Shown: positions 26,362-36,359, counted from the first letter of the stretch. The stretch is 64,000 nucleotides of DNA from Prescottella agglutinans (GCF_004011865.1 NZ_RKLP01000014.1:57226-121225), one strand, 5' to 3'. Notes: generated by a model from the letters alone, not told the origin. Numbers and translations: made by a program.

Positions 26362-27135
26362 ATGGGATCCACCTCTGGACTCGACGACGCCGCCCGCACC
26401 ATGGCGCGACTGTGGGCGTCGCCGCCGCTGCGCGACGACCCCGACGACGGGGCGAGCTTGACACTCGAGGCGATCGTGGATGCCGCCACCGCCCTGGCGG
26501 ACGAGACCGGCACCGCGGCCGTTCCGCTGCGCGCCGTCGGTGAACGCCTCGGTTGCACGGCCATGGCGCTCTACACGTACGTCGACGGCAAGGATGAACT
26601 GCTCGACGTCATGTACGACCGCGCACACGCGGGCTTCACCGCGGCGGCGCCGACGACGGTGACCGCGTGGACGGAACGGTTACTCGACCTCTACGTCGCG
26701 CATCCGTGGATGCTGGACCTCACGCACACGCGCCCGGCGCTGGGACCGCACCAGCAGGAGGTCTTCGAATCACTGCTGGCCACGCTGCTGCCCACCGGGA
26801 TCGCCCACCGCGAGGTGGCGGCGATCGCATCGTCCGCGTTCTCGCTCACGGCCGCAGCGGCCCGGACCATCGTCGACGCCCGCCGGATCCTCGACGAGAC
26901 GAACGACGACGCCGGGCAGCGATGGGCCGAACGCATGGACGCCCTGGCCGCCGCGGCACCGGACTTCGCCGTCCGCTTCCCGCTCTCCACAGCGCTGATG
27001 GATTCCGGCGACCGCCGGGACCCGGACGTGGCGGGTCCCGACGACCTTCCGATCATGGAGCACGCCGCGCGGCAGAACCTGCGGACCTCCGTCGAACTGC
27101 TGCTCGCCGGCGCCGAACGGCGGCGGCGCGACTGA
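26362..27135 (+). CDS. TetR family regulator (TetR_C_1-type C-domain)
   Basis: The 257-residue protein opens with a 35-residue tail. A helix-turn-helix follows (about 38-85, with AVPLRAVGERLGCTAMALYTYVDGKDELLDVMYD). The all-helical ligand domain resembles that of classical TetR drug sensors (AHPWMLDLTHTRPALGPH). Its ATG has AAGGAG upstream, embedded in a palindromic operator. Ligand and targets are unknown; the divergent PIG-L deacetylase gene is the nearest candidate. The phosphotransferase gene downstream is convergent. Confidence 0.9.
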   Translation: MGSTSGLDDAARTMARLWASPPLRDDPDDGASLTLEAIVDAATALADETGTAAVPLRAVGERLGCTAMALYTYVDGKDELLDVMYDRAHAGFTAAAPTTVTAWTERLLDLYVAHPWMLDLTHTRPALGPHQQEVFESLLATLLPTGIAHREVAAIASSAFSLTAAAARTIVDARRILDETNDDAGQRWAERMDALAAAAPDFAVRFPLSTALMDSGDRRDPDVAGPDDLPIMEHAARQNLRTSVELLLAGAERRRRD

Positions 27136-27142
27136 GTACTCG

Positions 27143-28315
27143 CTACTGGATGCGTTCGCGCAGGCGAGCGACCACGAGCGAGGCGTGCCCGGCGATGACG
27201 TCGTGCCCGGACTGCTCGGCGAACGTCGCCAGGCTCTCCCAGCGTGCGATCAGGGCGTCGGCGCGCGGCGCCGACAACTGGTGCCCGCGGACCGCCGCGA
27301 TCCGGGTGTAGTCCTCCGGCAGGAACAGGAACGTGCTGAGCCAGACCCACGCGAGCTGGGCGTCGAGGACGCGCTCGGTGAGAAGGTCGTCGTCGGCGAG
27401 GGCCGGCCACATCCCGACGACCTCGGCGCGCCACGCCTCGGTCATGGCGCGGGCGCGCTCGTACGACAGGTCGATGCTGCACAGGCACGCCGGGAACGAC
27501 ACCAGCGCGTAGGCGAGGTCCAGGGTGGCGTCGCGGAAACCGCCCCACTCGTAGTCGAGGAACCGGACGCCCTCGTCGTTGACGATGATGTTGTCCGGGC
27601 ACAGATCCGACGGGCTGAACGCCCGGAACCGGCCACCGCCGAACAGCTTTCCGGCCCGTGCCGCGATGTCGAGGACGTCCGGGGAGACGTCGATGCCGAG
27701 ATGCTCGGCGAGCAGGCCCGGAACGGTCTCGAGCGATGCTGTCGCCTGCTCGGCGACCACGTCGCCGCAGTGTGCGACCTCGGCCCGGCGCAGCAGGGCG
27801 GTGAAGTCCTCCTCGCGGCCGACGGTCGCGGCGTGCATGCGACCGAGCGCCTGCGCCATCGCCATCAACGAGTTGGTGACGGTGTCGGGATCCGCGTTCT
27901 TGAGCAGCGACGCGAACGGGGTCGAATCGCCGAGGTCTCCGAGCACGAGCAGGCGCGCCTCGAAGTCGTACGCCAGCAACTCCGCCCCGGGACGGCTCTC
28001 GGTGGCCAGCGCGGTGGCGAACTGGTACGAGACCGCTTCGCGGAGGAAGGCGACGTCGACCGTCGCGTGGTCCGGAACGTCGAAGTCGATTCGGGTGCCG
28101 GCCTTCGGCGATGTGTCGCGGACCTGCTTGACCACCAGGGTCCGGGGCAGTGAGAACGGGTTCTCCGCGACGCGAACGCGGAGCACGATGGTACGGCCGC
28201 TTCCCCCGAGGTCGACTGGGTCGACAAGTCGGACCGGCGCGCCGGCCCGACGGGTGAGCAACTTCTCTGCTGCGGCAACGACCTCTGAGAGGGGTTCCGC
28301 CAATATTGCGGTCAT
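27143..28315 (-). CDS. APH/choline-kinase-like phosphotransferase
   Basis: The 390-residue protein has the aminoglycoside phosphotransferase fold. It has an N-lobe Lys in LVVKQV, a catalytic loop PSDLCPDNIIV near residue 230, and the metal-binding FLDYEWGG. The usual Brenner motif is HGDLHPGN; here the His position is Pro and the second His is Cys, while the catalytic Asp and Asn remain. It is therefore probably a small-molecule kinase of a divergent subfamily rather than a resistance enzyme. It follows the DUF389 gene by 48 bases on the same strand. Confidence 0.78.
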   Translation of the reverse strand: MTAILAEPLSEVVAAAEKLLTRRAGAPVRLVDPVDLGGSGRTIVLRVRVAENPFSLPRTLVVKQVRDTSPKAGTRIDFDVPDHATVDVAFLREAVSYQFATALATESRPGAELLAYDFEARLLVLGDLGDSTPFASLLKNADPDTVTNSLMAMAQALGRMHAATVGREEDFTALLRRAEVAHCGDVVAEQATASLETVPGLLAEHLGIDVSPDVLDIAARAGKLFGGGRFRAFSPSDLCPDNIIVNDEGVRFLDYEWGGFRDATLDLAYALVSFPACLCSIDLSYERARAMTEAWRAEVVGMWPALADDDLLTERVLDAQLAWVWLSTFLFLPEDYTRIAAVRGHQLSAPRADALIARWESLATFAEQSGHDVIAGHASLVVARLRERIQ

Positions 28316-28363
28316 CGGTCACCAACCTACCTGTACAAGACCGTCCGGACCGGGCAATCGGGA

Positions 28364-29329
28364 TCAGCGGCGCGGGAGGAAGCCCGCTGACCTCGGCAAA
28401 CCCTGTGTTGCAGCTCGGTCACGGACCTTGTCCTTGCGCTGCAGCATCAGGACCACCACCGCGGCGATCACGATGCCGGTGAGATTGACGCCGAGTTGTC
28501 CCGCGGACATGAGCGCCACCCGCCACTCCCCGACGGTCGCGGCCACCGCCACGAATCCCGCCGCCGGCACGGTCGTGACCGAGATGAACACGCCCACGAG
28601 GGCCGCCGACTTCGCGGACACGAGCGCGAGCATGCCGGCCGCGCCCGCCAGCAGCGCGACGACGAACGAGGACGGGCCGACCTGATAGATGAAGTCGACC
28701 TGATGGAGGTCCTCGATCCGCTCCAGGTTCACCCATCCGACCAGTTCGGCGAACAGCGTCGCGAGCACCGTGACGACGATCGCGAAGGGGAACCCGACCA
28801 CCAGCGCGACCAGGGAACGCCGGGCGAGACCGAACTTCCGACGGGTCAGGGCGACGGCGAGCGCGGCCAGCGGGCCGAACTCGGGTCCGACGACCATCGC
28901 CCCCACGACCGTGACGGGTGAATCGGTGACGATGCCGACCGCCGCCAGCAGGCATGCGATCGTCAGGAACGCCAGGAACGTGACGTTCAGCGTGGATTCC
29001 TCCCGCGTGCGGGAGATCAGTTCCTCCCACACGACGGCGTCGCTCGGATCGCCGGGGGCCGCCCGCTCGGCCGCCCGGGCCGACTCCGACAGCACCGTCT
29101 CGATCGGCACGAGCGTGATCGCGCCCGTCCGTTCGATACCGAGGTCGTGCAACTGGGCCAGGACCTCGTTGGCGGACTCCCGGGCGACGTCGGCCTGGAC
29201 GACGTCGCCGTCGGGCTCGACGGCGGAGCCCCGCGCCACGGTGATGTGCGTGGCGCCGGGCTCCTCCTCGAGCAGTGCGAGCACCTCGTCGGTGCAGTCC
29301 GCCGGACAGATCACGCGCAGATGCAGCAC
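28364..29329 (-). CDS. DUF389 membrane protein
   Basis: The GTG at 29329, with GGGGGAG upstream, gives 321 residues; the longer frame overlaps aspS and is not used. An N-terminal cytosolic domain of about 115 residues precedes about six hydrophobic helices. The DUF389 hallmark VVGAMVVGPEFGPL follows the second helix, and SAKSAALVGVFISVTTVPAAG comes later. Function is unknown; the family is widespread in bacteria and archaea. It lies 50 bases after aspS and 48 before the phosphotransferase gene, all on the minus strand, and possibly co-transcribed. Confidence 0.88.
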   Translation of the reverse strand: MLHLRVICPADCTDEVLALLEEEPGATHITVARGSAVEPDGDVVQADVARESANEVLAQLHDLGIERTGAITLVPIETVLSESARAAERAAPGDPSDAVVWEELISRTREESTLNVTFLAFLTIACLLAAVGIVTDSPVTVVGAMVVGPEFGPLAALAVALTRRKFGLARRSLVALVVGFPFAIVVTVLATLFAELVGWVNLERIEDLHQVDFIYQVGPSSFVVALLAGAAGMLALVSAKSAALVGVFISVTTVPAAGFVAVAATVGEWRVALMSAGQLGVNLTGIVIAAVVVLMLQRKDKVRDRAATQGLPRSAGFLPRR

Positions 29330-29379
29330 GTGCGCTCCCCCCGTTCTGTGCGGTCTCCCCGGCCGCGTCCGACCCGGTC

Positions 29380-31158
29380 CTACTCGGACAGGGCGGCCGG
29401 CTCCGGCTTGACGTCGATGCCCGACTCCTTGCGCTGCAGCTCCGTGATCGGCGCGGGAGCGTCGGTGAGCGGATCGACGCCACCACCGGACTTCGGGAAC
29501 GCGATGACCTCGCGGATCGAGTCGAGACCCGCGAGCAGCGCGGTGATGCGGTCCCAGCCGAACGCGATGCCGCCGTGCGGCGGTGCGCCGAACGCGAAGG
29601 CGTCGAGCAGGAAGCCGAACTTCTCCTCGGCCTCCTCGTGGGAGATGCCCATCACCTTGAAGACGCGTTCCTGGATGTCCTTGCGGTGGATACGGATGCT
29701 GCCGCCGCCGATCTCGTTGCCGTTGCAGACGATGTCGTAGGCGTAGGCGAGCGCCGCACCCGGATCGGTGTCGAACGTGTCGATCGACTCCGGCTTGGGC
29801 GAGGTGAACGCGTGGTGCACCGCGGTCCACGCGCTGTACCCGAGGGCGACGTCACCGCTCGCGGTGGCATCGGCGGTGGGCTCGAACAGCGGCGCGTCGA
29901 CGATCCAGACGAACTCCCACGCGTCGGGGTCGATGAGGTTCTGCTTGCGGGCGATCTCGCCGCGCGCGGCACCGAGCAGGGCACGCATCGGCTTGGTGGC
30001 GCCGGCGGCGAAGAAGATGCAGTCGCCGGGCTTCGCGCCGACGTGCGCGGCCAGGCCGTCACGCTCGGCGTCGGTGAGGTTCTTCGCGACGGGGCCGCCG
30101 AGGGTGCCGTCCTCGCCCACGAGGACGTAGGCGAGGCCCTTCGCGCCGCGCTGCTTGGCCCATTCCTGCCACGCGTCGAGCTGCTTACGGGGCTGGCTTG
30201 CGCCGCCCGGCATCACGACGGCGCCGACGTACTCGGCCTGGAACACGCGGAACGTGGTGTCCTTGAAGAAGTCCATGCACTCGACGAGCTCGATGCCGAA
30301 GCGCAGGTCGGGCTTGTCGGAGCCGTACCGGCGCATCGCCTCGGCATACGTCATGCGCGGGATCGGGGTAGTGATCTCGTGACCGATGAGCTTCCACACC
30401 GCGTGCAGGATCTCCTCGGCCAGCAGGATCACGTCCTCCTGGTTCACGAAGCTCATCTCGATGTCGAGCTGGGTGAACTCGGGCTGGCGGTCGGCGCGGA
30501 AGTCCTCGTCGCGGTAGCAGCGGGCGATCTGGTAGTACCGCTCGATGCCGCCGACCATGAGGAGCTGCTTGAACAGCTGCGGGCTCTGCGGCAGCGCGTA
30601 GAAGCTGCCCGGCTGCAGACGCGCGGGAACCAGGAAGTCGCGGGCGCCCTCGGGGGTGGACCGGGTGAGGGTCGGGGTCTCGACCTCGACGAACTCGTGG
30701 TGCGCGAGCACGGAGCGGGCCGCGGCGTTGACCTTGGACCGCAGCCGGATCGCGTGACCGGGAACCTCGCGACGCAGGTCCAGGTAGCGGTACTTGAGGC
30801 GGGCCTCCTCACCGACCTGGTCGTCGAGCTGGAACGGCAACGGGGCGCTCTCGTTGAGCACCTCGAGTTCCACGGCGTTGACCTCGATGGCGCCGGTCGG
30901 GATCTCGAAGTTCTGGTTGCCCTCCGGGCGAACCTCGACCACACCGGTGACCTTGACGCAGTACTCGGCGCGCAGTCGGTGCGCCTGCTCGAGCACGTCG
31001 CCTGCGCGGAACACGACCTGGGAGACGCCGGACGCATCGCGGAGGTCGATGAAGATCACCCCGCCGTGATCGCGCCGCCGAGCCACCCAACCGGTGAGGG
31101 TGACGGTCTGCTCAGCGTGCTCGGGTCGTAGCGAGCCGGCCAGGTGGGTGCGCAGCAC
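29380..31158 (-). CDS. aspS: Aspartyl-tRNA synthetase
   Basis: The GTG at 31158 gives 592 residues, the usual bacterial length, starting [17 protein letters not shown]. The open frame runs 1.1 kb further upstream across the divergent peptidase gene and is not coding there. An OB-fold anticodon domain ([20 protein letters not shown]), a class II core ([31 protein letters not shown]), the bacterial GAD insert and the motif 3 GGIAFGWDR are all present. Actinobacterial AspRS of this type is often non-discriminating, also making Asp-tRNA-Asn. The leader contains repeated CTTCCAGCA elements. Confidence 0.95.
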   Translation of the reverse strand: MLRTHLAGSLRPEHAEQTVTLTGWVARRRDHGGVIFIDLRDASGVSQVVFRAGDVLEQAHRLRAEYCVKVTGVVEVRPEGNQNFEIPTGAIEVNAVELEVLNESAPLPFQLDDQVGEEARLKYRYLDLRREVPGHAIRLRSKVNAAARSVLAHHEFVEVETPTLTRSTPEGARDFLVPARLQPGSFYALPQSPQLFKQLLMVGGIERYYQIARCYRDEDFRADRQPEFTQLDIEMSFVNQEDVILLAEEILHAVWKLIGHEITTPIPRMTYAEAMRRYGSDKPDLRFGIELVECMDFFKDTTFRVFQAEYVGAVVMPGGASQPRKQLDAWQEWAKQRGAKGLAYVLVGEDGTLGGPVAKNLTDAERDGLAAHVGAKPGDCIFFAAGATKPMRALLGAARGEIARKQNLIDPDAWEFVWIVDAPLFEPTADATASGDVALGYSAWTAVHHAFTSPKPESIDTFDTDPGAALAYAYDIVCNGNEIGGGSIRIHRKDIQERVFKVMGISHEEAEEKFGFLLDAFAFGAPPHGGIAFGWDRITALLAGLDSIREVIAFPKSGGGVDPLTDAPAPITELQRKESGIDVKPEPAALSE

Positions 31159-31175
31159 GGGATTCCTTTCACAAA

Positions 31176-31280
31176 CTTCCAGCACGGATGTCGATGCGTG
31201 CTTCCAGCACGGTGTTCTGTCTGGTGCGATCCTACGGACGCACCGCGTGTTATCGGAAACGCATCCCGGATTGCTGGAAG
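31176..31280 (-). promoter_or_regulatory. Repeat-bearing leader of aspS
   Basis: CTTCCAGCACGG occurs at 31176-31187 and at 31201-31212, and its inverse TGCTGGAAG at 31272-31280. In a minus-strand transcript the upstream CUUCCAGCA could pair with either of two downstream UGCUGGAAG copies, in mutually exclusive stems. A hairpin, GGTGCG-N10-CGCACC (31223-31244), lies between. The transcription start is unknown, so a regulatory role is only possible. Confidence 0.4.
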
Positions 31281-31326
31281 GGTGTAACGACCAGCACACG
31301 CAGTTTCGGGCAAGGGAGCGATCGCG

Positions 31327-32268
31327 ATGACGTTCAACGACAGCGCACACGTCGATGCGGGGCGAGTCTCCGTCGGTGGCGGCGGTGGTGGTGGACGCGG
31401 CGGGAAGTTCGTGCTCGGCGGCGGTGCTGGCGGCCTGGTCGTGCTGATCCTCGCGCTGCTTCTCGGCGGCGATCCCGGCTCGATTCTCGGTGGGCTGTCC
31501 GGGGCCACGGGGGCGCCGTTCGAGTCCGGGACGAGCGCGGTGAGCGGCAGCCTCGCCGAGAAGTGTAAGAGCGGCGCGGACGCCAACCGGGACGTCGACT
31601 GCCGCGTCCTCTACACCGTCGGCAGCCTCGACGACGTGTGGGGTGCGCAGCTGCCCGCCCAGACGGGTGTCGACTACGTCGCGCCGCGGGTGCGCCTGTT
31701 CTCCGGCGCGATCAACACCGGGTGCGGCAACGCGACCAGCGACGTCGGACCGTTCTACTGCCCGGCCGACTCGACGGCGTACTTCGACACCAGCTTCTTC
31801 CAACTGCTCACCGACCGGTTCGGCGCCAACGACGGCGCGCTTGCCCAGGAGTACGTGGTGGCCCACGAGTTCGGTCACCACATCCAGAACCAACTCGGCG
31901 ACATCGGTCGCGCGCAGCAGGATCCGCGGGGTGCCACGTCTCAGGCGGTGCGCACCGAGTTGCAGGCGGACTGCTACGCCGGGATCTGGGCCCACTACGC
32001 AGCCTCCCAGCCCCGCCCGGACACCGGCGAGCCGCTGTTGGATCCGCTCACCGAGGCCGACGTCCGCGACGCGCTCTCGGCGGCATCCGCCGTCGGCGAC
32101 GACCGGATCCAGCGATCCGCCGGCGCGCGCGTCAATCCGGAGGGGTGGACGCACGGCTCGTCGGACCAGCGGCAGAAGTGGTTCCTCACCGGCTACAACA
32201 CCGGACGGGTCGACGCGTGCGACACCTACTCCGCCCGCAATCTGGACAGTCCCGCCGGACTGCGCTGA
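31327..32268 (+). CDS. Neutral zinc metallopeptidase (YpfJ family)
   Basis: The 313-residue protein starts with a Gly-rich cytoplasmic tail ([15 protein letters not shown]). One transmembrane helix (about 28-47) and an extracytoplasmic domain follow. The zinc motif HEFGHH is at 180-185 ([13 protein letters not shown]), with a later [13 protein letters not shown] segment supplying the third ligand as in the family. Several cysteines suggest disulfides outside the cell. Substrate unknown; a secreted-surface protease role is inferred from topology. It diverges from aspS across a 168-base spacer. Confidence 0.88.
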   Translation: MTFNDSAHVDAGRVSVGGGGGGGRGGKFVLGGGAGGLVVLILALLLGGDPGSILGGLSGATGAPFESGTSAVSGSLAEKCKSGADANRDVDCRVLYTVGSLDDVWGAQLPAQTGVDYVAPRVRLFSGAINTGCGNATSDVGPFYCPADSTAYFDTSFFQLLTDRFGANDGALAQEYVVAHEFGHHIQNQLGDIGRAQQDPRGATSQAVRTELQADCYAGIWAHYAASQPRPDTGEPLLDPLTEADVRDALSAASAVGDDRIQRSAGARVNPEGWTHGSSDQRQKWFLTGYNTGRVDACDTYSARNLDSPAGLR

Positions 32269-32336
32269 AAGCTCCCGCATAGCCTGTCCTGGCGGTCGGA
32301 CCACGGCCGCCGACGACACTTCCGGGGAGGCCGACT

Positions 32337-33950
32337 GTGGCGACCGTGCACCGCGAGCGCGCCCTCGAGGCGCCCGACGAGATCGCCCTGCGCGACGGCC
32401 GCGTCGAGATGACGTGGCCGGACGTCGACACGGCGGTCAACCGGATCGCGAACGCGCTCCGGGCGATCGCGCTCGGCCCCGAACGTCGGGTCGCGGTGTT
32501 CGCCCGCAACAGCGCGGAGACGATCCTGGCGCACGTCGGGATCATCCACGCGGGGTGCTCCCCCGTTCCGGCCAGCTACCACCTGACCGCCCCGGAACTC
32601 GCCTACATCCTCGAGGATTCGCGGGCCGCAGCGGTGTTCGTCGGCCCGGAGAACGCGGCCGTCGGCACCGAAGCCGCTCGCCTCGCTGGGGTTCCGCTCG
32701 TGGTGGGCTGGCGCGGCGCGGACGACGCCACCGCGGGCGGTATCACGCCGTGGGACGGGTGGCTCGCGCAGGCCTCGGCCGACGACCCGCCGTCCGACGT
32801 GCCCGCACAGCCGTTCCTGTCGTACACGTCCGGCACCACGGGCACCCCCAAGGGTGTCAATGCCCTTGCGGGAAGCCCCGATCCGGGTGCGACGGTCGAC
32901 GACTACGTGCGGTCGATGCGGACACTGCCGCTCGCGCAGTGGCCCGGCCATCTGGTCGTCGGCCCGCTCCACCACACCGGTCCGCTCGCGGGCGTGCGCC
33001 TCGTCGCGTGCGGACGGCCGGTGACGGTGCTCGAGAGATTCGACGCCGAGGCCGTGCTCGCCGCGATCGACCGGCACCGGGTCGCGACCTCGCTCATGGT
33101 GCCGACACACTTCCACCGCCTGCTGTCCCTGCCCGCCGACGTCCGCGCCCACTACGACGTGGGTTCGTTGAGACTGGTGACCCACACCGGCGCGGCGTGC
33201 CCGCACGACGTGAAGCGCGCGATGATCGACTGGTTCGGCCCGGTGCTGTTCGATTCGTACGGCGGCAGCGAATCCGGTCCGCTGTGCGGGATCTCCTCGG
33301 CCGAGTGGCTGAGGCGGCCGGGCAGCGTCGGGCGGGTGCGACCGCCGTTCGTCCGTGCCGTCGCGGTGGACGCAGGCGGAAACGAACTACCGTCCGGTGC
33401 GGAGGGCAGGCTCGCGTTCGAGGAACGCGACGGCCGGTCGGTCGCCTACCTCGGTGCCGCCCGGAAGACGTCGGAGTCGCTGATCCGGCCCGGCCTGTTC
33501 ACGCTCGGCGATGTCGGCTACGTCGACGACGACGGTTTCGTGTTCATCACCGACCGGGAGACCGACATGATCATCTCGGGCGGCGTGAACATCTATCCGG
33601 CGGAGATCGAGCACGTCCTCGCGTCCCATCCGGACGTCGGGGATGTCGCGGTCATCGGCGTGCCGGACGAGGACATGGGCGAATCCGTCCTGGCACTGGT
33701 GGTCCCCCGCTGCGCCGACCGCGTGCCCGCCGCCGCCGACCTGGTCGAGCACTGCCGCCGCACGCTCGCCGGCTACAAGGTGCCGCGCGCGATCGAGTTC
33801 CGCGACGACCTCGGCCGCAGCACGATGGGCAAGATCAGCAAGCGGGTGCTGCGGGCCCCGTACCGGGCGACCGACCGACACGATCAGTCGGGTTCGTCGT
33901 CCTCGCCGGGCGCGGACTCCGCTTCCTCCTCCTCGTGGACCAGTTCGTAG
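32337..33950 (+). CDS. AMP-dependent acyl-CoA synthetase (FadD-like)
   Basis: The GTG at 32337, with GGGGAGG 6 bases upstream, gives 537 residues. The ANL-family motifs are in order: [11 protein letters not shown] (about 162-172), the acyl-pocket [25 protein letters not shown], and the C-terminal catalytic Lys in [11 protein letters not shown]. The enzyme should activate a carboxylic acid to its CoA ester. The chain length or aromatic preference cannot be read from sequence. Its last 67 bases overlap the convergent AI-2E gene, and the Ser-rich tail [17 protein letters not shown] is probably a by-product of that overlap. Confidence 0.9.
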   Translation: MATVHRERALEAPDEIALRDGRVEMTWPDVDTAVNRIANALRAIALGPERRVAVFARNSAETILAHVGIIHAGCSPVPASYHLTAPELAYILEDSRAAAVFVGPENAAVGTEAARLAGVPLVVGWRGADDATAGGITPWDGWLAQASADDPPSDVPAQPFLSYTSGTTGTPKGVNALAGSPDPGATVDDYVRSMRTLPLAQWPGHLVVGPLHHTGPLAGVRLVACGRPVTVLERFDAEAVLAAIDRHRVATSLMVPTHFHRLLSLPADVRAHYDVGSLRLVTHTGAACPHDVKRAMIDWFGPVLFDSYGGSESGPLCGISSAEWLRRPGSVGRVRPPFVRAVAVDAGGNELPSGAEGRLAFEERDGRSVAYLGAARKTSESLIRPGLFTLGDVGYVDDDGFVFITDRETDMIISGGVNIYPAEIEHVLASHPDVGDVAVIGVPDEDMGESVLALVVPRCADRVPAAADLVEHCRRTLAGYKVPRAIEFRDDLGRSTMGKISKRVLRAPYRATDRHDQSGSSSSPGADSASSSSWTSS

Positions 33951-35026
33951 CGGTGTCCGTAGGTTTCGACGATCGCCTGGATCACCGCCACCACCGGGAC
34001 CGAGACCAGCGCGCCGATCGCCCCGAACAGCGAGGCACCGACGATCACCGACCCGAACGCGACCGCGGGATGGATCGACACCGTGCGGGACGTGATCCGT
34101 GGATGGAGGATGTAGTTCTCGATCTGTTGGTACGCGGTCCCGAACAGCACCACCCACACGCCGTCGAAGGGTTGCGCCGCCGCCGCGATGATCGCGGGCA
34201 GCGCGATCGCGAGGTAGGTGCCGAGGGTCGGGATGAACTGGGAGACGACGCCGGTCCAGATCGCGAGCGGTAGCCAGTACGGGACCCCGATCGCCAGGAA
34301 GAAGATCCCCGTGACGACCGCACTGATCGCGGCGAGGATCACCCGGGACACCACGTAGCCGCCGGCCTTGTCGACCGAGATCTCCCACACCGTCGCGATG
34401 ACCTTCTGCTGCCTCGCCGGGAACCAACTCGAGATGGTGCGCCGCAGTTGTGGCCCCTGCGCCGACATGTAGAAGACGAACAGCAGGACGGTCGCCGCCT
34501 GGAACACCACCCCGACCAGGGTGGACACGACACCGAGAACCCCGGGCGTGTACCTCTCGGCGAGGTCCCGGATGTTCTCGGGCGTGATCTTGATCAGGTC
34601 CTTGCCGGTGGCGAAGTCGGTGCCGAACGTGCGATTGGCCCATTCGGTGACGCGAGTGAGCGCGTCCGGCAAGGCACCCAGCAGCTGCGCCAACTGCTCG
34701 GCGAGCAACGCGCCGAAGACCGCGATGAACCCGATCGCGAAGACGATCGTCCCGACCAGCACCAATCCGGTTCCCGCGCCGCGCCGCAGCCCGGCCCGTT
34801 CGAGGCGGTCGACGACCGGTTCGATGGTGACGCTGGCCAGCCACGCGAGGAACAACACGCCGAGGAATCCGCGGATGTTGTGGAACAGCCAGCCCGCGAT
34901 CTGGTAGGCCGCGATCGCGAGCAGGACGTAGACGATCACGACCCGCAGCGAGCGCAGGTTCGAGTTCCGGCCGTCGTCGGTCGACGCCGGTCTGCCCGAG
35001 CCGGTGTCCGAGTCGTCGCCGGCCAT
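33884..35026 (-). CDS. AI-2E family transporter (PerM-like)
   Basis: The 380-residue polytopic membrane protein has about eight hydrophobic helices. It carries the family core near VPYWLPLAIWTGVVSQFIPTLG and the segment VVLFGTAYQQIENYILHPRI. The ATG has GGAGGG upstream. The superfamily includes autoinducer-2 exporters and Na+/H+ antiporters, so the substrate is open. The charged C-terminal tail ([16 protein letters not shown]) overlaps the acyl-CoA synthetase gene on the opposite strand. It diverges from the thiolase gene. Confidence 0.88.
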   Translation of the reverse strand: MAGDDSDTGSGRPASTDDGRNSNLRSLRVVIVYVLLAIAAYQIAGWLFHNIRGFLGVLFLAWLASVTIEPVVDRLERAGLRRGAGTGLVLVGTIVFAIGFIAVFGALLAEQLAQLLGALPDALTRVTEWANRTFGTDFATGKDLIKITPENIRDLAERYTPGVLGVVSTLVGVVFQAATVLLFVFYMSAQGPQLRRTISSWFPARQQKVIATVWEISVDKAGGYVVSRVILAAISAVVTGIFFLAIGVPYWLPLAIWTGVVSQFIPTLGTYLAIALPAIIAAAAQPFDGVWVVLFGTAYQQIENYILHPRITSRTVSIHPAVAFGSVIVGASLFGAIGALVSVPVVAVIQAIVETYGHRYELVHEEEEAESAPGEDDEPD

Positions 35027-35158
35027 CGCACCCTCCGCCCCGTGACGATTGCTGCCCTCCTGCGGGAACCTACCCGCCGCAGCGGGATTCGGCGGCGCTT
35101 CCCGAGGCCGGAGCGTCCCCTCGTGTCCGGCGCTGGACGTACACCAACGGGTACGGTA

Positions 35159-35173
35159 TAGATAAATTATCTA
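35159..35173. promoter_or_regulatory. Perfect 7-1-7 palindrome upstream of the thiolase gene
   Basis: TAGATAA-A-TTATCTA lies 28 bases before the thiolase ATG, inside the only AT-rich patch between the divergent genes. It overlaps likely -10 hexamers (TATAGA, TAAATT). It does not match the KstR or KstR2 consensus. A dimeric repressor site is the likely reading; the regulator is not in the window. Confidence 0.6.
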
Positions 35174-35201
35174 CCTGATTAGACCTAGTGAGGAGGGTCC
35201 C

Positions 35202-36353
35202 ATGTCCGAGGCGTACATCGTCGACGCAGTCCGCACACCCGTCGGGAAGAAGAACGGCGCGCTGTCGTCCGTCCACCCGATCGACCTGGGCGCGAGCATC
35301 ATCCGGTCGGCCATGAGCCGCACGGACGTCGATCCCGCGGCCGTCGACGACGTCGTCTTCGGCTGCGTCGACGCGATCGGCGCGCAGGCCGGCAACATCG
35401 CGCGGACGTCGTGGCTCGCGACCGGGCTGCCCGAGGAGGTTCCGGGCACCACCGTCGACCGGCAGTGCGGGTCGAGCCAGCAGGCACTGCACTTCGCGGC
35501 GCAGGCGGTGATGAGCGGAACCGCCGACCTGATCCTGGCCGGCGGCGTGCAGAACATGAGTCGGATCCCGATCTCCGCGGCGATGACCGTCGGCCGCGAC
35601 TTCGGGTTCGACGACCCGTTCTCAGGATCGACCGAGTGGGCGCGCCGCTACGGCGACCAGGAGGTGTCCCAGTTCCACGGTGCCGAGCTGATCGCCGAGA
35701 AGTGGGGCATCGACCGGGAGGACATGGAACGCTGGGCGCTGCGCAGCCACGACCGGGCGCACGCGGCGATCGCGCAGGGACGGTTCGCGCGCGAGATCGT
35801 CCCCGTCGGCGACTTCGCGGTGGACGAGGGTCCGCGCGACACCAGCCTCGAGGCGATGGCCCGACTGCAGCCGCTGCGGCCCGGCGGCCGTCTCACCGCC
35901 GCGCTGGCGAGCCAGATCGCCGACGGCGCGAGCGCCGTCCTCGTCGCGTCCGAGTCGGCCGTCAAGGCGCACAACCTGGTTCCGCGGGCCCGGATCCACC
36001 ACATGAGCGTCCGCGGCGCCGATCCCATCTTCATGCTGAGCGCGCCCATCCCTGCGACCGAGTACGCCCTGCGGAAGACCGGCCTGCGGATCGACGACTT
36101 CGACGCGATCGAGATCAACGAGGCGTTCGCGTCGGTGGTGCTGTCCTGGCTGGCCGAGACCGGCGCCGACCCCGCCAAGGTCAACGCGAACGGCGGTGGC
36201 ATTGCCCTCGGACATCCGCTGGGCGCCACCGGAACCAAGCTGTTCGCAACCCTGTTGAACGAGCTCGAGCGGACCGGCGGCCGCTACGGGCTGCAGACGA
36301 TGTGCGAGGGCGGTGGCACGGCGAACGTGCTCATCGTCGAACGCCTGGGCTGA
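35202..36353 (+). CDS. Acetyl-CoA acyltransferase (thiolase), FadA6-like
   Basis: The 383-residue thiolase has its nucleophile at C89 in VDRQCGSSQQA, the catalytic His in ALGHPLGATG, and the second Cys in TMCEGGGTAN. NEAFA is also present. The closest family resemblance I recognise is mycobacterial FadA6 (Rv3556c) of steroid C/D-ring degradation, with shared segments such as CVDAIG-QAGNIAR and GGVQNMS-IPIS. No other steroid catabolic gene is nearby, so the pathway is uncertain. The ribosome site is GAGGAGGG. It is convergent with the radical SAM gene with a 6-base gap. Confidence 0.88.
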   Translation: MSEAYIVDAVRTPVGKKNGALSSVHPIDLGASIIRSAMSRTDVDPAAVDDVVFGCVDAIGAQAGNIARTSWLATGLPEEVPGTTVDRQCGSSQQALHFAAQAVMSGTADLILAGGVQNMSRIPISAAMTVGRDFGFDDPFSGSTEWARRYGDQEVSQFHGAELIAEKWGIDREDMERWALRSHDRAHAAIAQGRFAREIVPVGDFAVDEGPRDTSLEAMARLQPLRPGGRLTAALASQIADGASAVLVASESAVKAHNLVPRARIHHMSVRGADPIFMLSAPIPATEYALRKTGLRIDDFDAIEINEAFASVVLSWLAETGADPAKVNANGGGIALGHPLGATGTKLFATLLNELERTGGRYGLQTMCEGGGTANVLIVERLG

Positions 36354-36359
36354 CCCGGC

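Noticed and set aside
31159-32319. Upstream extension of the aspS frame
   Set aside because: It runs antisense through the zinc peptidase gene and past the normal AspRS N-terminus; the GTG at 31158 fits the family.
34950-34970. tRNA T-loop-like GGTTCGAGTTCC
   Set aside because: It lies inside the AI-2E coding sequence and no acceptor stem or cloverleaf surrounds it.
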